Origin: Phocaeicola dorei
GTDB taxonomy: Bacteria > Bacteroidota > Bacteroidia > Bacteroidales > Bacteroidaceae
Direction: 5' to 3'
DNA length: 64,000 nucleotides
Assembly: GCF_013009555.1 (NCBI RefSeq)
Contig: NZ_CP046176.1
Span: 1,023,501 to 1,087,500 of the forward strand
The notes under the pieces were generated by a model. That model ran no database searches and was not told where the DNA came from. It saw only the letters and a program-made list of their open reading frames with translations. A program made the translations under genes and the position numbers. This document shows, one piece after another, positions 34,695 through 42,244 of this stretch; positions within the stretch are counted from its first letter, which is position 1, and every line of letters starts with the position of its first letter.

Positions 34695-36230
34695 TTATTT
34701 GGCAAAACTTACGGCACGTGTTTCGCGGATGACTGTAATCTTCACTTGTCCCGGATAAGTCATTTCGTCTTGAATCTTCTTCGCAATTTCACCGGATAAA
34801 CTTTCAGTTTGTTTGTCGTCAATCTTGTCGGCACCTACAATCACACGTAATTCGCGGCCAGCTTGGATGGCATAAGTTTTTGTTACCCCTGGATAAGACA
34901 TAGCTAATTGTTCTAGATCATTCAAACGCTTGATATAAGCTTCTACAATTTCACGACGAGCGCCTGGACGTGCGCCTGAAATGGCATCGCATACCTGTAC
35001 GATAGGAGCCAGCAGGCTAGTCATTTCTGTTTCGTCATGGTGAGCACCGATAGCGTTACAGATATCTGGTTTCTCTTTATATTTTTCGGCTATCTTCATG
35101 CCTAACAATGCGTGCGGCAATTCTGGTTCTTCATCAGGTACTTTACCTATATCATGCAGTAATCCAGCACGTTTTGCTTTTTTAGGATTCAAACCTAATT
35201 CAGAAGCCATCACAGCGCAAAGATTGGCTGTTTCACGAGCGTGTTGTAGAAGGTTCTGACCGTATGAGGAACGATATTTCATCTTACCGATAATGCGGAT
35301 TAATTCAGGGTGTAGGCCATGAATACCTAAATCAATAGTGGTACGTTTACCAGTCTCAATAATTTCTTCTTCTACCTGTTTGCGTACTTTAGCTACCACT
35401 TCTTCAATGCGTGCCGGGTGGATACGTCCATCAGTAACCAGTTGGTGTAATGCTAAGCGGGCAATTTCGCGGCGTACAGGGTCAAACGCTGAAAGTACAA
35501 TAGCCTCGGGAGTGTCATCTACAACAATTTCGACGCCGGTTGCTGCTTCTAAAGCTCGGATGTTACGCCCTTCACGACCGATGATGCGTCCTTTTATTTC
35601 GTCCGATTCAATATGGAATACGGTTACAGAGTTTTCGATAGCAGTTTCTGTGGCTACTCGTTGGATAGACTGGATAACGATACGTTTAGCTTCTTTATTA
35701 GCTGTCAACTTGGCGTCGTCCATAATGTCGTTAATATAGGAAGCAGCCTGTGTTTTCGCTTCTTCTTTCAAAGATTCAATCAGGCGTTCTTTGGCCTCCT
35801 CGGCAGAAAGACCGGAAAGAGCTTCCAGTTTTTCACGTTCTTGCATTTGTAATTTATCCAGTTCATCCTTTTTCTTGTCTATGATGACAATTTGAGCTTC
35901 TAGATTTTCTTTGATAGCTTCCGCTTCTGTACGTTTGCGTTGGACCTCTTCCTGTTTTTGGTTCAACATCAGTTCGCGTTGTTTTAGTTTATTTTCGGCC
36001 TGCTGAATCTTTTGGTTGCGTAAGGCGACTTCTTTTTCCAGATCAGCTTTTTTGTTCAGGAATTTTTCTTTTACTTCCAAAAGCTTGTTTTTTTTAATTA
36101 CTTCAGCTTCCGTCTGTGCTTCTTTGATGATGATGTCATACTTAGATTTCAGGCCATATCTGAAAAGCATGTATGATAGGCCACCACCTACAGCGAAACA
36201 CACAATTGCTATTATTACCGTTGTTATCAT
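34695..36230 (-). CDS. rny: Ribonuclease Y
   Basis: 511 residues from the ATG at 36230 ([17 protein letters not shown]); an upstream ATG at 36263 lies inside a hairpin's U-tract region and is unlikely. Layout: N-terminal membrane helix, coiled coil to about residue 190, KH domain ([20 protein letters not shown]), HD domain ([20 protein letters not shown]), and a C-terminal conserved region. It is a membrane-bound endonuclease that starts mRNA decay. Linked to zapA upstream, an order known in Bacteroidetes. A strong hairpin with U-tract sits about 22 nt before its start. Confidence 0.96.
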   Translation of the reverse strand: MITTVIIAIVCFAVGGGLSYMLFRYGLKSKYDIIIKEAQTEAEVIKKNKLLEVKEKFLNKKADLEKEVALRNQKIQQAENKLKQRELMLNQKQEEVQRKRTEAEAIKENLEAQIVIIDKKKDELDKLQMQEREKLEALSGLSAEEAKERLIESLKEEAKTQAASYINDIMDDAKLTANKEAKRIVIQSIQRVATETAIENSVTVFHIESDEIKGRIIGREGRNIRALEAATGVEIVVDDTPEAIVLSAFDPVRREIARLALHQLVTDGRIHPARIEEVVAKVRKQVEEEIIETGKRTTIDLGIHGLHPELIRIIGKMKYRSSYGQNLLQHARETANLCAVMASELGLNPKKAKRAGLLHDIGKVPDEEPELPHALLGMKIAEKYKEKPDICNAIGAHHDETEMTSLLAPIVQVCDAISGARPGARREIVEAYIKRLNDLEQLAMSYPGVTKTYAIQAGRELRVIVGADKIDDKQTESLSGEIAKKIQDEMTYPGQVKITVIRETRAVSFAK

Positions 36231-36252
36231 TGTTATTAATTTATATATAAAT

Positions 36253-36308
36253 AAAAAACGCACAATCTATCTGTTAAGAACCCTTCTCTTGACAGTATAG
36301 CTGTGCGT
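36253..36308 (-). terminator. Long hairpin with U-tract just before rny
   Basis: Minus strand: ACGCACA (36308-36302 as complement of TGTGCGT) pairs with its partner at 36264-36258. Inner CTAT/ATAG, CTGT/ACAG and AAGA/TCTT pairs are interrupted by single mismatches, then six U. It looks like an intrinsic terminator of zapA, or an attenuator ahead of rny. Confidence 0.75.
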
Positions 36309-36333
36309 GAATATCCTTATTAATTCTAAACTA

Positions 36334-36627
36334 TTACTCTCTGTTACTGATCTGTTTTTCAAGTTCTTTGGTTAGCTCCTGTAATTTTTCCTGATAAGGC
36401 GCAGTATCATTCCTGTCTTTCATAGAAATATTTTCGAAAGCCAACTCCAGTGCAGCCATTGCCCAATGCCTTGCGGGGCTGAAATCGGGGTAATAACTAC
36501 GGTATTTGTTTAGTTTATTGTCAATCTGTTTGGCAGCGTCCCTGTATAACTGTTCATCTTCACGACGAATGGTCATCGGGTATCGTTCGTTGTCAATCAG
36601 TAGATGTATCTTCATCATATCGTCCAT
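36334..36627 (-). CDS. zapA: Cell division protein ZapA
   Basis: 97 residues of the ZapA family: KIHLLIDNERYPMTIRREDEQLYRDAAKQIDNKLNKY, followed by a helix with ARHWAMAALELAFENISM. ZapA binds and bundles FtsZ at the division ring. The start may be the ATG at 36627 or the Met at 36615. It follows a coiled-coil gene by 29 nt and precedes rny. Confidence 0.88.
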   Translation of the reverse strand: MDDMMKIHLLIDNERYPMTIRREDEQLYRDAAKQIDNKLNKYRSYYPDFSPARHWAMAALELAFENISMKDRNDTAPYQEKLQELTKELEKQISNRE

Positions 36628-36656
36628 AATACTATCGTTTTATTGTTCAACTTCTT

Positions 36657-36950
36657 CTATTCGTTTAATAAAGCGATGCATTTGTCGACTTCACGCACAA
36701 GCCTTGACAACCGTTGTTTTGTATCATTGATATCTTTATCATGAATACTGATTGTCCTGGCCATTTTCAAATTGGTATACATTACTTCTAATTCTTTCCG
36801 GCTATTCTCTAATCGTCTCACCTCCTCGTTTTTTTCAGTGAGAAGTTGCTTTAACTTTGCATTTTCATGTTTCAATTCATCATGCAAATACATAAAATGC
36901 CTCAGTTTTGCCTCGAAAGTATTTAATAGCTTTTTGTCTTCTTCAGTCAT
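36657..36950 (-). CDS. Coiled-coil protein, ZapB-like candidate
   Basis: 97 residues from the ATG at 36950 (MTEEDKKLLNTFEAKLRHFM). Nearly all of it is predicted coiled coil with heptads (LKHENAKLKQLLTEKNEEVRRLENSRKELEVMY). It precedes zapA by 29 nt on the same strand. Size, coiled coil and neighbour suggest a ZapB-type partner of ZapA (inference); I know no proven function. A -7 box lies at 36970-36977. Confidence 0.75.
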   Translation of the reverse strand: MTEEDKKLLNTFEAKLRHFMYLHDELKHENAKLKQLLTEKNEEVRRLENSRKELEVMYTNLKMARTISIHDKDINDTKQRLSRLVREVDKCIALLNE

Positions 36951-36969
36951 TTTATACCAAAATTGTACA

Positions 36970-37009
36970 CAAATATAAAGGATTGGGAGCAAACACGAAA
37001 ATATTTCGT
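36970..37009 (-). promoter_or_regulatory. Promoter and dyad before the coiled-coil/zapA genes
   Basis: Minus-strand -7 box TATATTTG at 36977-36970, 20 nt before the ATG at 36950. A dyad ACGAAA-ATA-TTTCGT at 36995-37009 lies at about the -33 position and could bind a regulator. Confidence 0.55.
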
Positions 37010-37122
37010 CCTAAATTTATCGTTTATCGTTTAAAAAACTTTTTTAACGTCTTTATTAGCTGTTTTTCCCGTGCTATTCGAATATGATCTTTTTACTATT
37101 ACATATATCTGTTGAGGATTGT

Positions 37123-37485
37123 TTACTGTTTTAATGTTTTATAGGATACTATGTGCCAGGTGGTACTGATTGCAATAATCAGGAACAGGATTCTTGCCCA
37201 AATGTAGGGTAGTATCCAGATGGCGCAATAGCTTAGGGTAATCCATATTAATGATACGGAAACGATCTTGGCATGTAAAGGTATTGCTTTATGCTCGCGG
37301 AAATTGCGGATGTAGCTTCCTAAATATTTTTGTTGGATGAGCCAATAATACAAGCGTGGTGAACTGCGGAAATACATGGCAGCTGTCAGTAATAAAAAGG
37401 GGGTGGTAGGCAGTAAAGGAAGAAATATGCCGATAATGCCTAATATGAGTGAGGTCGTTCCTACAATGGTATATAGTATTTTCAT
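37123..37485 (-). CDS. DUF454 (YbaN-like) inner-membrane protein
   Basis: 120 residues from the ATG at 37485 (MKILYTIVGTTSLILGIIGIFLPLLPTTPFLLL), the hallmark N-terminus of the DUF454/YbaN family. Three to four membrane helices; the FRSSPRLYYWLIQQKYLGSYIRNFREHKAIP motif is also typical. Role unknown. A longer frame starting at 37584 adds a basic stretch without family match, so I reject it. The gene is divergent from queD. Confidence 0.87.
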   Translation of the reverse strand: MKILYTIVGTTSLILGIIGIFLPLLPTTPFLLLTAAMYFRSSPRLYYWLIQQKYLGSYIRNFREHKAIPLHAKIVSVSLIWITLSYCAIWILPYIWARILFLIIAISTTWHIVSYKTLKQ

Positions 37486-37552
37486 AGATGCAAATATAGA
37501 CCAAAAAACAAAAAAATGCTGTGTCCTTTTTATATTATTCTTTTTTATGGTG

Positions 37553-37560
37553 TATCTTTG
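37553..37560 (+). promoter_or_regulatory. -7 box of queD-queE
   Basis: TATCTTTG on the plus strand, 59 nt before the queD ATG. The leader shows no preQ1 riboswitch motif that I recognise. Confidence 0.65.
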
Positions 37561-37619
37561 CGTCCTGTAGCACCGAGGTGACATTAGGTGTGAGTTCTTT
37601 CTTATTATAATTAAATGCT

Positions 37620-37952
37620 ATGTATACAGTAATTAAACGAATGGAAATTTCAGCTTCCCATAGCTTGAAGCTGTCGTATAGAAGTAAATGTGAGAATTTG
37701 CACGGTCACAATTGGATTATTACCGTTTATTGTCGTTCCGAGGTTTTGAACGAGGATGGTATGGTGGTGGATTTCACGCATATCAAGGAAACGGTGATGG
37801 GGCGTTTGGATCACCGGAATTTGAATGAGGTTGTTTCTTTTAATCCTACAGCTGAAAATATTGCACGCTGGGTATGTGAGCAAATTCCCACTTGTTTCAA
37901 GGTTGAAGTTCGCGAGTCAGAAGGAAATACCGTTATCTATGAGAAGGATTAA
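37620..37952 (+). CDS. queD: 6-carboxytetrahydropterin synthase
   Basis: 110 residues of the QueD/PTPS-I family. Zn-binding His residues appear in EISASHSLKL and NLHGHNW, and the catalytic Cys is in RSKCENLHGH. It makes 6-carboxy-tetrahydropterin for queuosine and 7-deazaguanine synthesis. The queE start overlaps its end by 14 nt, so translation is coupled. Confidence 0.95.
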   Translation: MYTVIKRMEISASHSLKLSYRSKCENLHGHNWIITVYCRSEVLNEDGMVVDFTHIKETVMGRLDHRNLNEVVSFNPTAENIARWVCEQIPTCFKVEVRESEGNTVIYEKD

Positions 37953-38484
37953 TGAAATATTTTACAGCTTACAGGGGGAGGGGTATCATACTGGAATACC
38001 TGCCGTTTTTGTACGTTTTTCCGGATGCAATTTGAGATGTCCTTTTTGCGATACTCAGCATGAAGAGGGGACATTGATGAGTGATGAGGATATTGCAATG
38101 GAAGTGGCAAAATATTCGACTCAAGTAGTAATACTGACTGGTGGTGAGCCAGGATTGTGGATTGATGAAAAATTAGTTGATGCATTGCATCATGAAGGGA
38201 AGTATGTTTGTATTGAGACAAACGGCACTTGTCTGCTGCCTGAAAATATAGATTGGGTTACTTGTTCCCCTAAAGAAGGGGCGAAAATAAATCTAGATCG
38301 TATAGATGAGGTGAAAGTGGTTTATGTGGGACAAGATGTTTCTGCTTATTTGGATTTGTCTGCCAGTCATTATTTTTTGCAGCCTTGTTCTTGTGCTAAT
38401 ACAGAAGAAGTGATTGCTTACATTTTGCAACATCCAGAGTGGCGGTTGAGCCTACAAACTCATAAACTTTTGCAAATTCCTTAA
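37939..38484 (+). CDS. queE: 7-carboxy-7-deazaguanine synthase
   Basis: 181 residues from the ATG at 37939 (MRRINEIFYSLQGEGYHTG), which matches family N-termini; the longer frame from 37825 lies over queD. Radical-SAM cluster CNLRCPFC (CX3CX2C), then TGGEPGLW. It converts carboxytetrahydropterin to 7-carboxy-7-deazaguanine with SAM and a 4Fe-4S cluster. The gene ends at a bidirectional terminator shared with tRNA-Trp. Confidence 0.95.
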   Translation: MRRINEIFYSLQGEGYHTGIPAVFVRFSGCNLRCPFCDTQHEEGTLMSDEDIAMEVAKYSTQVVILTGGEPGLWIDEKLVDALHHEGKYVCIETNGTCLLPENIDWVTCSPKEGAKINLDRIDEVKVVYVGQDVSAYLDLSASHYFLQPCSCANTEEVIAYILQHPEWRLSLQTHKLLQIP

Positions 38485-38500
38485 GAAAGTAGAAGATATA

Positions 38501-38542
38501 AAAAAAGATTATCCAATGGCGTGGCATTGAATAATCTTTTTT
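38501..38542. terminator. Bidirectional terminator of queE and tRNA-Trp
   Basis: AAAAAAGATTAT (38501-38512) pairs with ATAATCTTTTTT (38531-38542), with inner CAATG/CATTG. A- and T-runs at both ends make it work in either direction. Confidence 0.93.
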
Positions 38543-38543
38543 G

Positions 38544-38616
38544 CACGGGAGGAGAGGCTCGAACTCCCGACACCCGGTTTTGGAGACCGGTGCTCTACCA
38601 ACTGAGCTACTCCCGT
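38544..38616 (-). tRNA. tRNA-Trp (anticodon CCA)
   Basis: 73 nt. Acceptor ACGGGAG/CTCCCGT, D-stem GCTC/GAGC, anticodon stem CCGGT/ACCGG with loop CTCCAAA, T-arm GGGAG TTCGAGC CTCTC, discriminator G. CCA is not encoded. Consensus promoter directly upstream. Confidence 0.96.
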
Positions 38617-38627
38617 GTTTGCGGCTG

Positions 38628-38658
38628 CAAAGGTAGTGTAATATTTGGAATATACAAA
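38628..38658 (-). promoter_or_regulatory. tRNA-Trp promoter
   Basis: Minus strand -33 TTTG (38658-38655), 19-nt spacer, -7 TACCTTTG (38635-38628), a full Bacteroides consensus promoter. Confidence 0.9.
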
Positions 38659-38683
38659 CCTATTTATGAAAAAATATTGTTCA

Positions 38684-39277
38684 TTATTCGTTTAATAGGC
38701 CTAACTCATTGAACATGACCCGGTATATTGCTGATTTTTTTTCAATGGGCAACGGGTAGGCACGGCTGGACGAAGGCATTCTGTATAATCGCATTATCCG
38801 GTCTTCGAATTCAAAAGGTTCGCTGGTTCCTACAACGGGTTCTTTCACCTTTATTTGTTCACGAATAATATCCGTTGCTTTTTGTCCTGTGGTTACAATA
38901 GCCTTGCACATTGGAATCTGCTTCAGTAGCAAACTGATATCTGTCTGTTCTACAACTTCCAGAAATTTGTCTGAGGCATTGTCCTGTAAACGGCGAACAG
39001 CTGAAGCGGTATCATAAAGTGCGATACCTTTTTTATTTAAGAGATCAATAATACGTTCCTTGTCAAACACTTTTTTATCAGGATTCAGAAAGTGCTCTTT
39101 GTTTTGGAAAAATATTATTCCAAAAATACGCCACATATCATTTTGCAGATTGGGATAAAAGAATTCCATGCTCCATCGTTTCTTTTGTGGGGGAAAACTA
39201 CCTAACATCAGCAGTTTGGCGTTAGCCGGTAAAAAAGGCTCTAATGGATGTTCTTCTATATTTAATAAGGATTTCAT
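38684..39277 (-). CDS. Uracil-DNA-glycosylase superfamily protein
   Basis: 197 residues in the UDG fold: motif 1-like LLMLGSFPPQKKRWSMEFFYPN, YDTASAVRRLQ, IVTTGQKATDII, and a C-terminal MPSSSRAYPLP in the place of the HPS loop. It is close to the mismatch-specific MUG/TDG or the broad DNA glycosylase group and may excise damaged uracil. Substrate not certain. It starts 14 nt after the unknown gene upstream on the same strand. Confidence 0.83.
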   Translation of the reverse strand: MKSLLNIEEHPLEPFLPANAKLLMLGSFPPQKKRWSMEFFYPNLQNDMWRIFGIIFFQNKEHFLNPDKKVFDKERIIDLLNKKGIALYDTASAVRRLQDNASDKFLEVVEQTDISLLLKQIPMCKAIVTTGQKATDIIREQIKVKEPVVGTSEPFEFEDRIMRLYRMPSSSRAYPLPIEKKSAIYRVMFNELGLLNE

Positions 39278-39291
39278 AAAATCTTTAATGA

Positions 39292-39918
39292 TTATTCTTT
39301 TGGCTTTGGTTCTTTTTTAGCCAGTAATACGATGTTATACACATATTCCGTCATCCAGTTTTCAGAATATCCTAAGGCTTGTTTGTATTTACGAATGGCA
39401 ACACAGGTCTTGTGCACGCTTTCGTCTTTCCAGTCGGTCTTGGTCATGATATCATGAATTGTTTTCTCGGTCATGTTACGTAACATTTTTTTCATTACGC
39501 TGGGCATACGGAATTTCCATTGCATCAAATTACCTATCAGCATCATCAAGTCATTGCTGAATCCTTGGAACATAAAAAGATAAGTCTTGACATCATTTAC
39601 ATTCTTGCAATTCTTTTTTATAGAACCGTCAATTTCTTTAAAGAAATCATCACTTAAACCATAAAGTTCTACTAACATCTTTTTGCAGCGTGATTTCTCA
39701 GCAATTCCCAACTTGTTGTTTTGGGTTGGTATTTTGAGTGTACGTTTGAAAACTGCCATATCTGGCAAAAAATTAATATTTGTGATACCTATATTGCAGG
39801 CCATTACAGACTGATAATATACACGGATCAGTGTCATGAAGTCTTCCATACCACCTACGTGGCTTGTTTCTTCTCCTTCTGTCTGTTTTTTACCAAATAA
39901 TTTTGAAAATATGCTCAT
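39292..39918 (-). CDS. Conserved protein of unknown function
   Basis: 208 residues, starting MSIFSKLFGKKQTEGEE, no signal peptide. Mostly helical by composition, with basic stretches (KRTLKIPTQNNKLGIAEKSRCKKM) and Met-rich LMMLIGNLMQWKFRMPSVMKKML. I do not recognise a family. A -7 box TATCTTTG on the minus strand is at 39951-39958. It probably shares a transcript with the UDG-like gene 14 nt downstream. Confidence 0.75.
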   Translation of the reverse strand: MSIFSKLFGKKQTEGEETSHVGGMEDFMTLIRVYYQSVMACNIGITNINFLPDMAVFKRTLKIPTQNNKLGIAEKSRCKKMLVELYGLSDDFFKEIDGSIKKNCKNVNDVKTYLFMFQGFSNDLMMLIGNLMQWKFRMPSVMKKMLRNMTEKTIHDIMTKTDWKDESVHKTCVAIRKYKQALGYSENWMTEYVYNIVLLAKKEPKPKE

Positions 39919-39950
39919 TGTGTTCTTAAATTATATTGTTTTCCTGTCTG

Positions 39951-39958
39951 CAAAGATA
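39951..39958 (-). promoter_or_regulatory. -7 box of the unknown gene and UDG-like gene
   Basis: TATCTTTG on the minus strand, 32 nt before the ATG at 39918. Confidence 0.65.
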
Positions 39959-40058
39959 GCGATAAAAACTGAAACATTTTTGATTAAAATCCTTTTGTTT
40001 TACTATTTATCATTTTTATTGAATGGTTGATGCCGGGGTTTTGTTTTATTGCTTTGTG

Positions 40059-41459
40059 TTACCAGCATTCCAAATCATTTTCAATGTCTTTCATTCTGTC
40101 TTTGGTGAAAACTGGATTTTTGACCCCGTTGCGTTTTTGAATTCGGTAGTCTTCCAATAGACGGAATGCATATTTCCCTAGTAAAGTAATGGCTATCAAG
40201 TTACAGATAGTCATAAATCCCATTGCCATATCGGCCAGGCTCCATGCCAGGTCCAGACTGGCTAATGCCCCAAACATAACCATCCCCCCCACTGATATAC
40301 GATAAATGGGGATAGCCCATTTCTGATGAGTTATGTAGCGTACATTGGCTTCACCGTAATAATAATTTCCCAAAATGCTGCTATAGGCGAAAAACAGAAT
40401 TGCCACCGCTACATAAATAGTCCCAATGTTGCCTATTTCATTATTTAGTGCCATTTGAGTAAGTTTTATTCCATTGACTTCTTTAGTGGAGACCCCTCCG
40501 CTGAAAAGAATGATGAAAGCAGTGCAGGTACATATGACAAGTGTATCGGTAAAGACTCCCAATGTCTGAATTAATCCTTGTTTTACAGGATGGGTAACAT
40601 CGGCACTTGCCGCTACATTGGGTGCGGAACCCATACCGGCCTCATTGCTGAATAATCCACGTTTGATTCCTTGCATTAATGCTATGCCTATACCTCCGCT
40701 CAATGCCTGTTCCCAGCCAAAGGCATTCGCTATAATCAATTCAATAACTTCTGGCAAATGCTTTGCATTCACAATTACGATGAAAAGGGATAAAAAGATG
40801 TATCCCAATGCCATGACAGGAACAATAATACTACTTACTTTGGCAATACGCTGAATACCTCCGAAGATGATAACTAATGTGAGCGAGGTAAGTATCACTC
40901 CCATTAAGCTGGGAGGAATATTGAATGCTTCCTCGAAAGCAGCGCAAATGGTATTGCTTTGTACTGAATTAAAAGCAAATCCAAAAGTAAAGATAAGCAG
41001 AAAGGCAAACAAAACTCCCATCCATGGCTGTTTTAATCCTTTTTTCATGTAATAAGCTGGCCCGCCAACGAAAGAATTATGTCCGTGTACTTTATATAAT
41101 TGGGCCAATGTGGACTCAATAAAAGCGCTGCTGGCACCCAAAAGAGCAATTACCCACATCCAGAAAACAGCACCCGGACCACCCAAAGTAATAGCGGTGG
41201 CAACTCCTGCTAAATTACCTGTTCCCACGCGACTAGCTATGGAAACGGCAAAAGCTTGAAAAGAGGAAATATGGTGTTCGCGACCTTCTGTCTTGCCGGT
41301 AGAATCACCTAATAGACGTACCATTTCTCTTATCATGCGGAATTGTACGAAATTTGTTTTAAAAGTAAACCAAAACGCACATCCTAACAGCATGATGATC
41401 AAAATGTAAGTCCAAAGCACATCATTCACTCTGCTGATTAATAGGGTCAGTATATCCAT
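40059..41459 (-). CDS. Sodium:alanine/glycine symporter (AGCS family)
   Basis: 466 residues, about 10-11 membrane helices. Family signatures: ASRVGTGNLAGVATAITLGGPGAVFWMW and the conserved FSNEAGMGSAPNVAASADVTHPVKQGLIQ. It takes up alanine, glycine or a similar amino acid with Na+. The AlbA_2 gene upstream on the same strand ends 5 nt before it, so the two form an operon. Substrate is uncertain within the family. Confidence 0.92.
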   Translation of the reverse strand: MDILTLLISRVNDVLWTYILIIMLLGCAFWFTFKTNFVQFRMIREMVRLLGDSTGKTEGREHHISSFQAFAVSIASRVGTGNLAGVATAITLGGPGAVFWMWVIALLGASSAFIESTLAQLYKVHGHNSFVGGPAYYMKKGLKQPWMGVLFAFLLIFTFGFAFNSVQSNTICAAFEEAFNIPPSLMGVILTSLTLVIIFGGIQRIAKVSSIIVPVMALGYIFLSLFIVIVNAKHLPEVIELIIANAFGWEQALSGGIGIALMQGIKRGLFSNEAGMGSAPNVAASADVTHPVKQGLIQTLGVFTDTLVICTCTAFIILFSGGVSTKEVNGIKLTQMALNNEIGNIGTIYVAVAILFFAYSSILGNYYYGEANVRYITHQKWAIPIYRISVGGMVMFGALASLDLAWSLADMAMGFMTICNLIAITLLGKYAFRLLEDYRIQKRNGVKNPVFTKDRMKDIENDLECW

Positions 41460-41464
41460 TTTAC

Positions 41465-42112
41465 TTATTCCTTGTTTAATTTAAAATAGAACTTATGTCC
41501 ATGGAAAACAAGTTCCACTAGACCAAAACGGATAAAGTCTGCTAATAGTTCACAAGTTGTCTTGTGGTTTAATCTGCAAAGTTTGCAACATTGATTTAAT
41601 GAAAGTTTTTCTTTTTCTTTCAAGACATCCAGTAACCGTTGCTCTCTTTCGGTAAATGTTACAAGTGCTCCTTCAGGTTTCTTGCTGTGTTGCCACATCT
41701 TTAGATGGACGGGAGTGGCCAGTATGTTTTCGTCTTTGATGCGGATATAGGCCCATGGCTTATCCATTTCATCTAGGGCATATACAGGTTTAGAAACCGT
41801 TTCGTTAATACGTATTTCCAATACAGTCTTTCCTTCTACCTTGTAAGTCTGCGTTTCCAGTTCGACTTTGGGCTTGCAATACATGGTTGCTGCTGCTTCT
41901 ATCATATATATTTCTTCGTCAGAGCGGACTCCTGCTATTTTGCCATTGTCCTTTACTCCTATTAATAGCCTGCCGCCCTCGGTATTGGCGAATGCGGAAA
42001 GGCTGCGGGCTATTTTGCGTGCGTCCGAAATCTCGAATTTAAAATCCTGATGACAGTGTTCTCCCTCCGAGACAAGCTGTCGTATGTATTGTGTATCCGT
42101 TAATGCTTTCAT
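41465..42112 (-). CDS. AlbA_2-domain protein next to the symporter
   Basis: 215 residues: a Schlafen-AlbA_2 domain at the N-terminus (HQDFKFEISDARKIARSLSAFANTEGGRLLIGVKDNGKIAG) and a C-terminal winged helix (REQRLLDVLKEKEKLSLNQCCKLCRL). It probably binds DNA. It is co-transcribed with the AGCS transporter 5 nt downstream and divergent from the sensor/AraC regulator. Its -7 box lies only 9 nt before the ATG, so the message may be leaderless or nearly so. Target unknown. Confidence 0.82.
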   Translation of the reverse strand: MKALTDTQYIRQLVSEGEHCHQDFKFEISDARKIARSLSAFANTEGGRLLIGVKDNGKIAGVRSDEEIYMIEAAATMYCKPKVELETQTYKVEGKTVLEIRINETVSKPVYALDEMDKPWAYIRIKDENILATPVHLKMWQHSKKPEGALVTFTEREQRLLDVLKEKEKLSLNQCCKLCRLNHKTTCELLADFIRFGLVELVFHGHKFYFKLNKE

Positions 42113-42120
42113 TTCAATTG

Positions 42121-42128
42121 CAAAAATA
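42121..42128 (-). promoter_or_regulatory. -7 box right before the AlbA_2 gene
   Basis: TATTTTTG on the minus strand ends 8 nt before the ATG at 42112, so the transcript would begin at or near the start codon. No -33 box is clear. Confidence 0.5.
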
Positions 42129-42244
42129 GGAAAAATGAAACATATTGTGGGTATCGAATGATAAAAAAGCCGATATTAGTTTGTCTGTTATCAAGCTTTT
42201 TGCTTCATTTGCAGTGGAATAAAAATAATTAGCCTTTAAAATCT

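Noticed and set aside
36231..36333. 6S RNA between zapA and rny, by analogy with the enteric zapA-ssrS order
   Set aside because: The gap is only 103 nt and folds as one hairpin with a U-tract, too short for 6S RNA.
37567..37619. preQ1 riboswitch before queD-queE
   Set aside because: The 53-nt leader has neither the conserved loop nor the A-rich tail of preQ1 aptamers.
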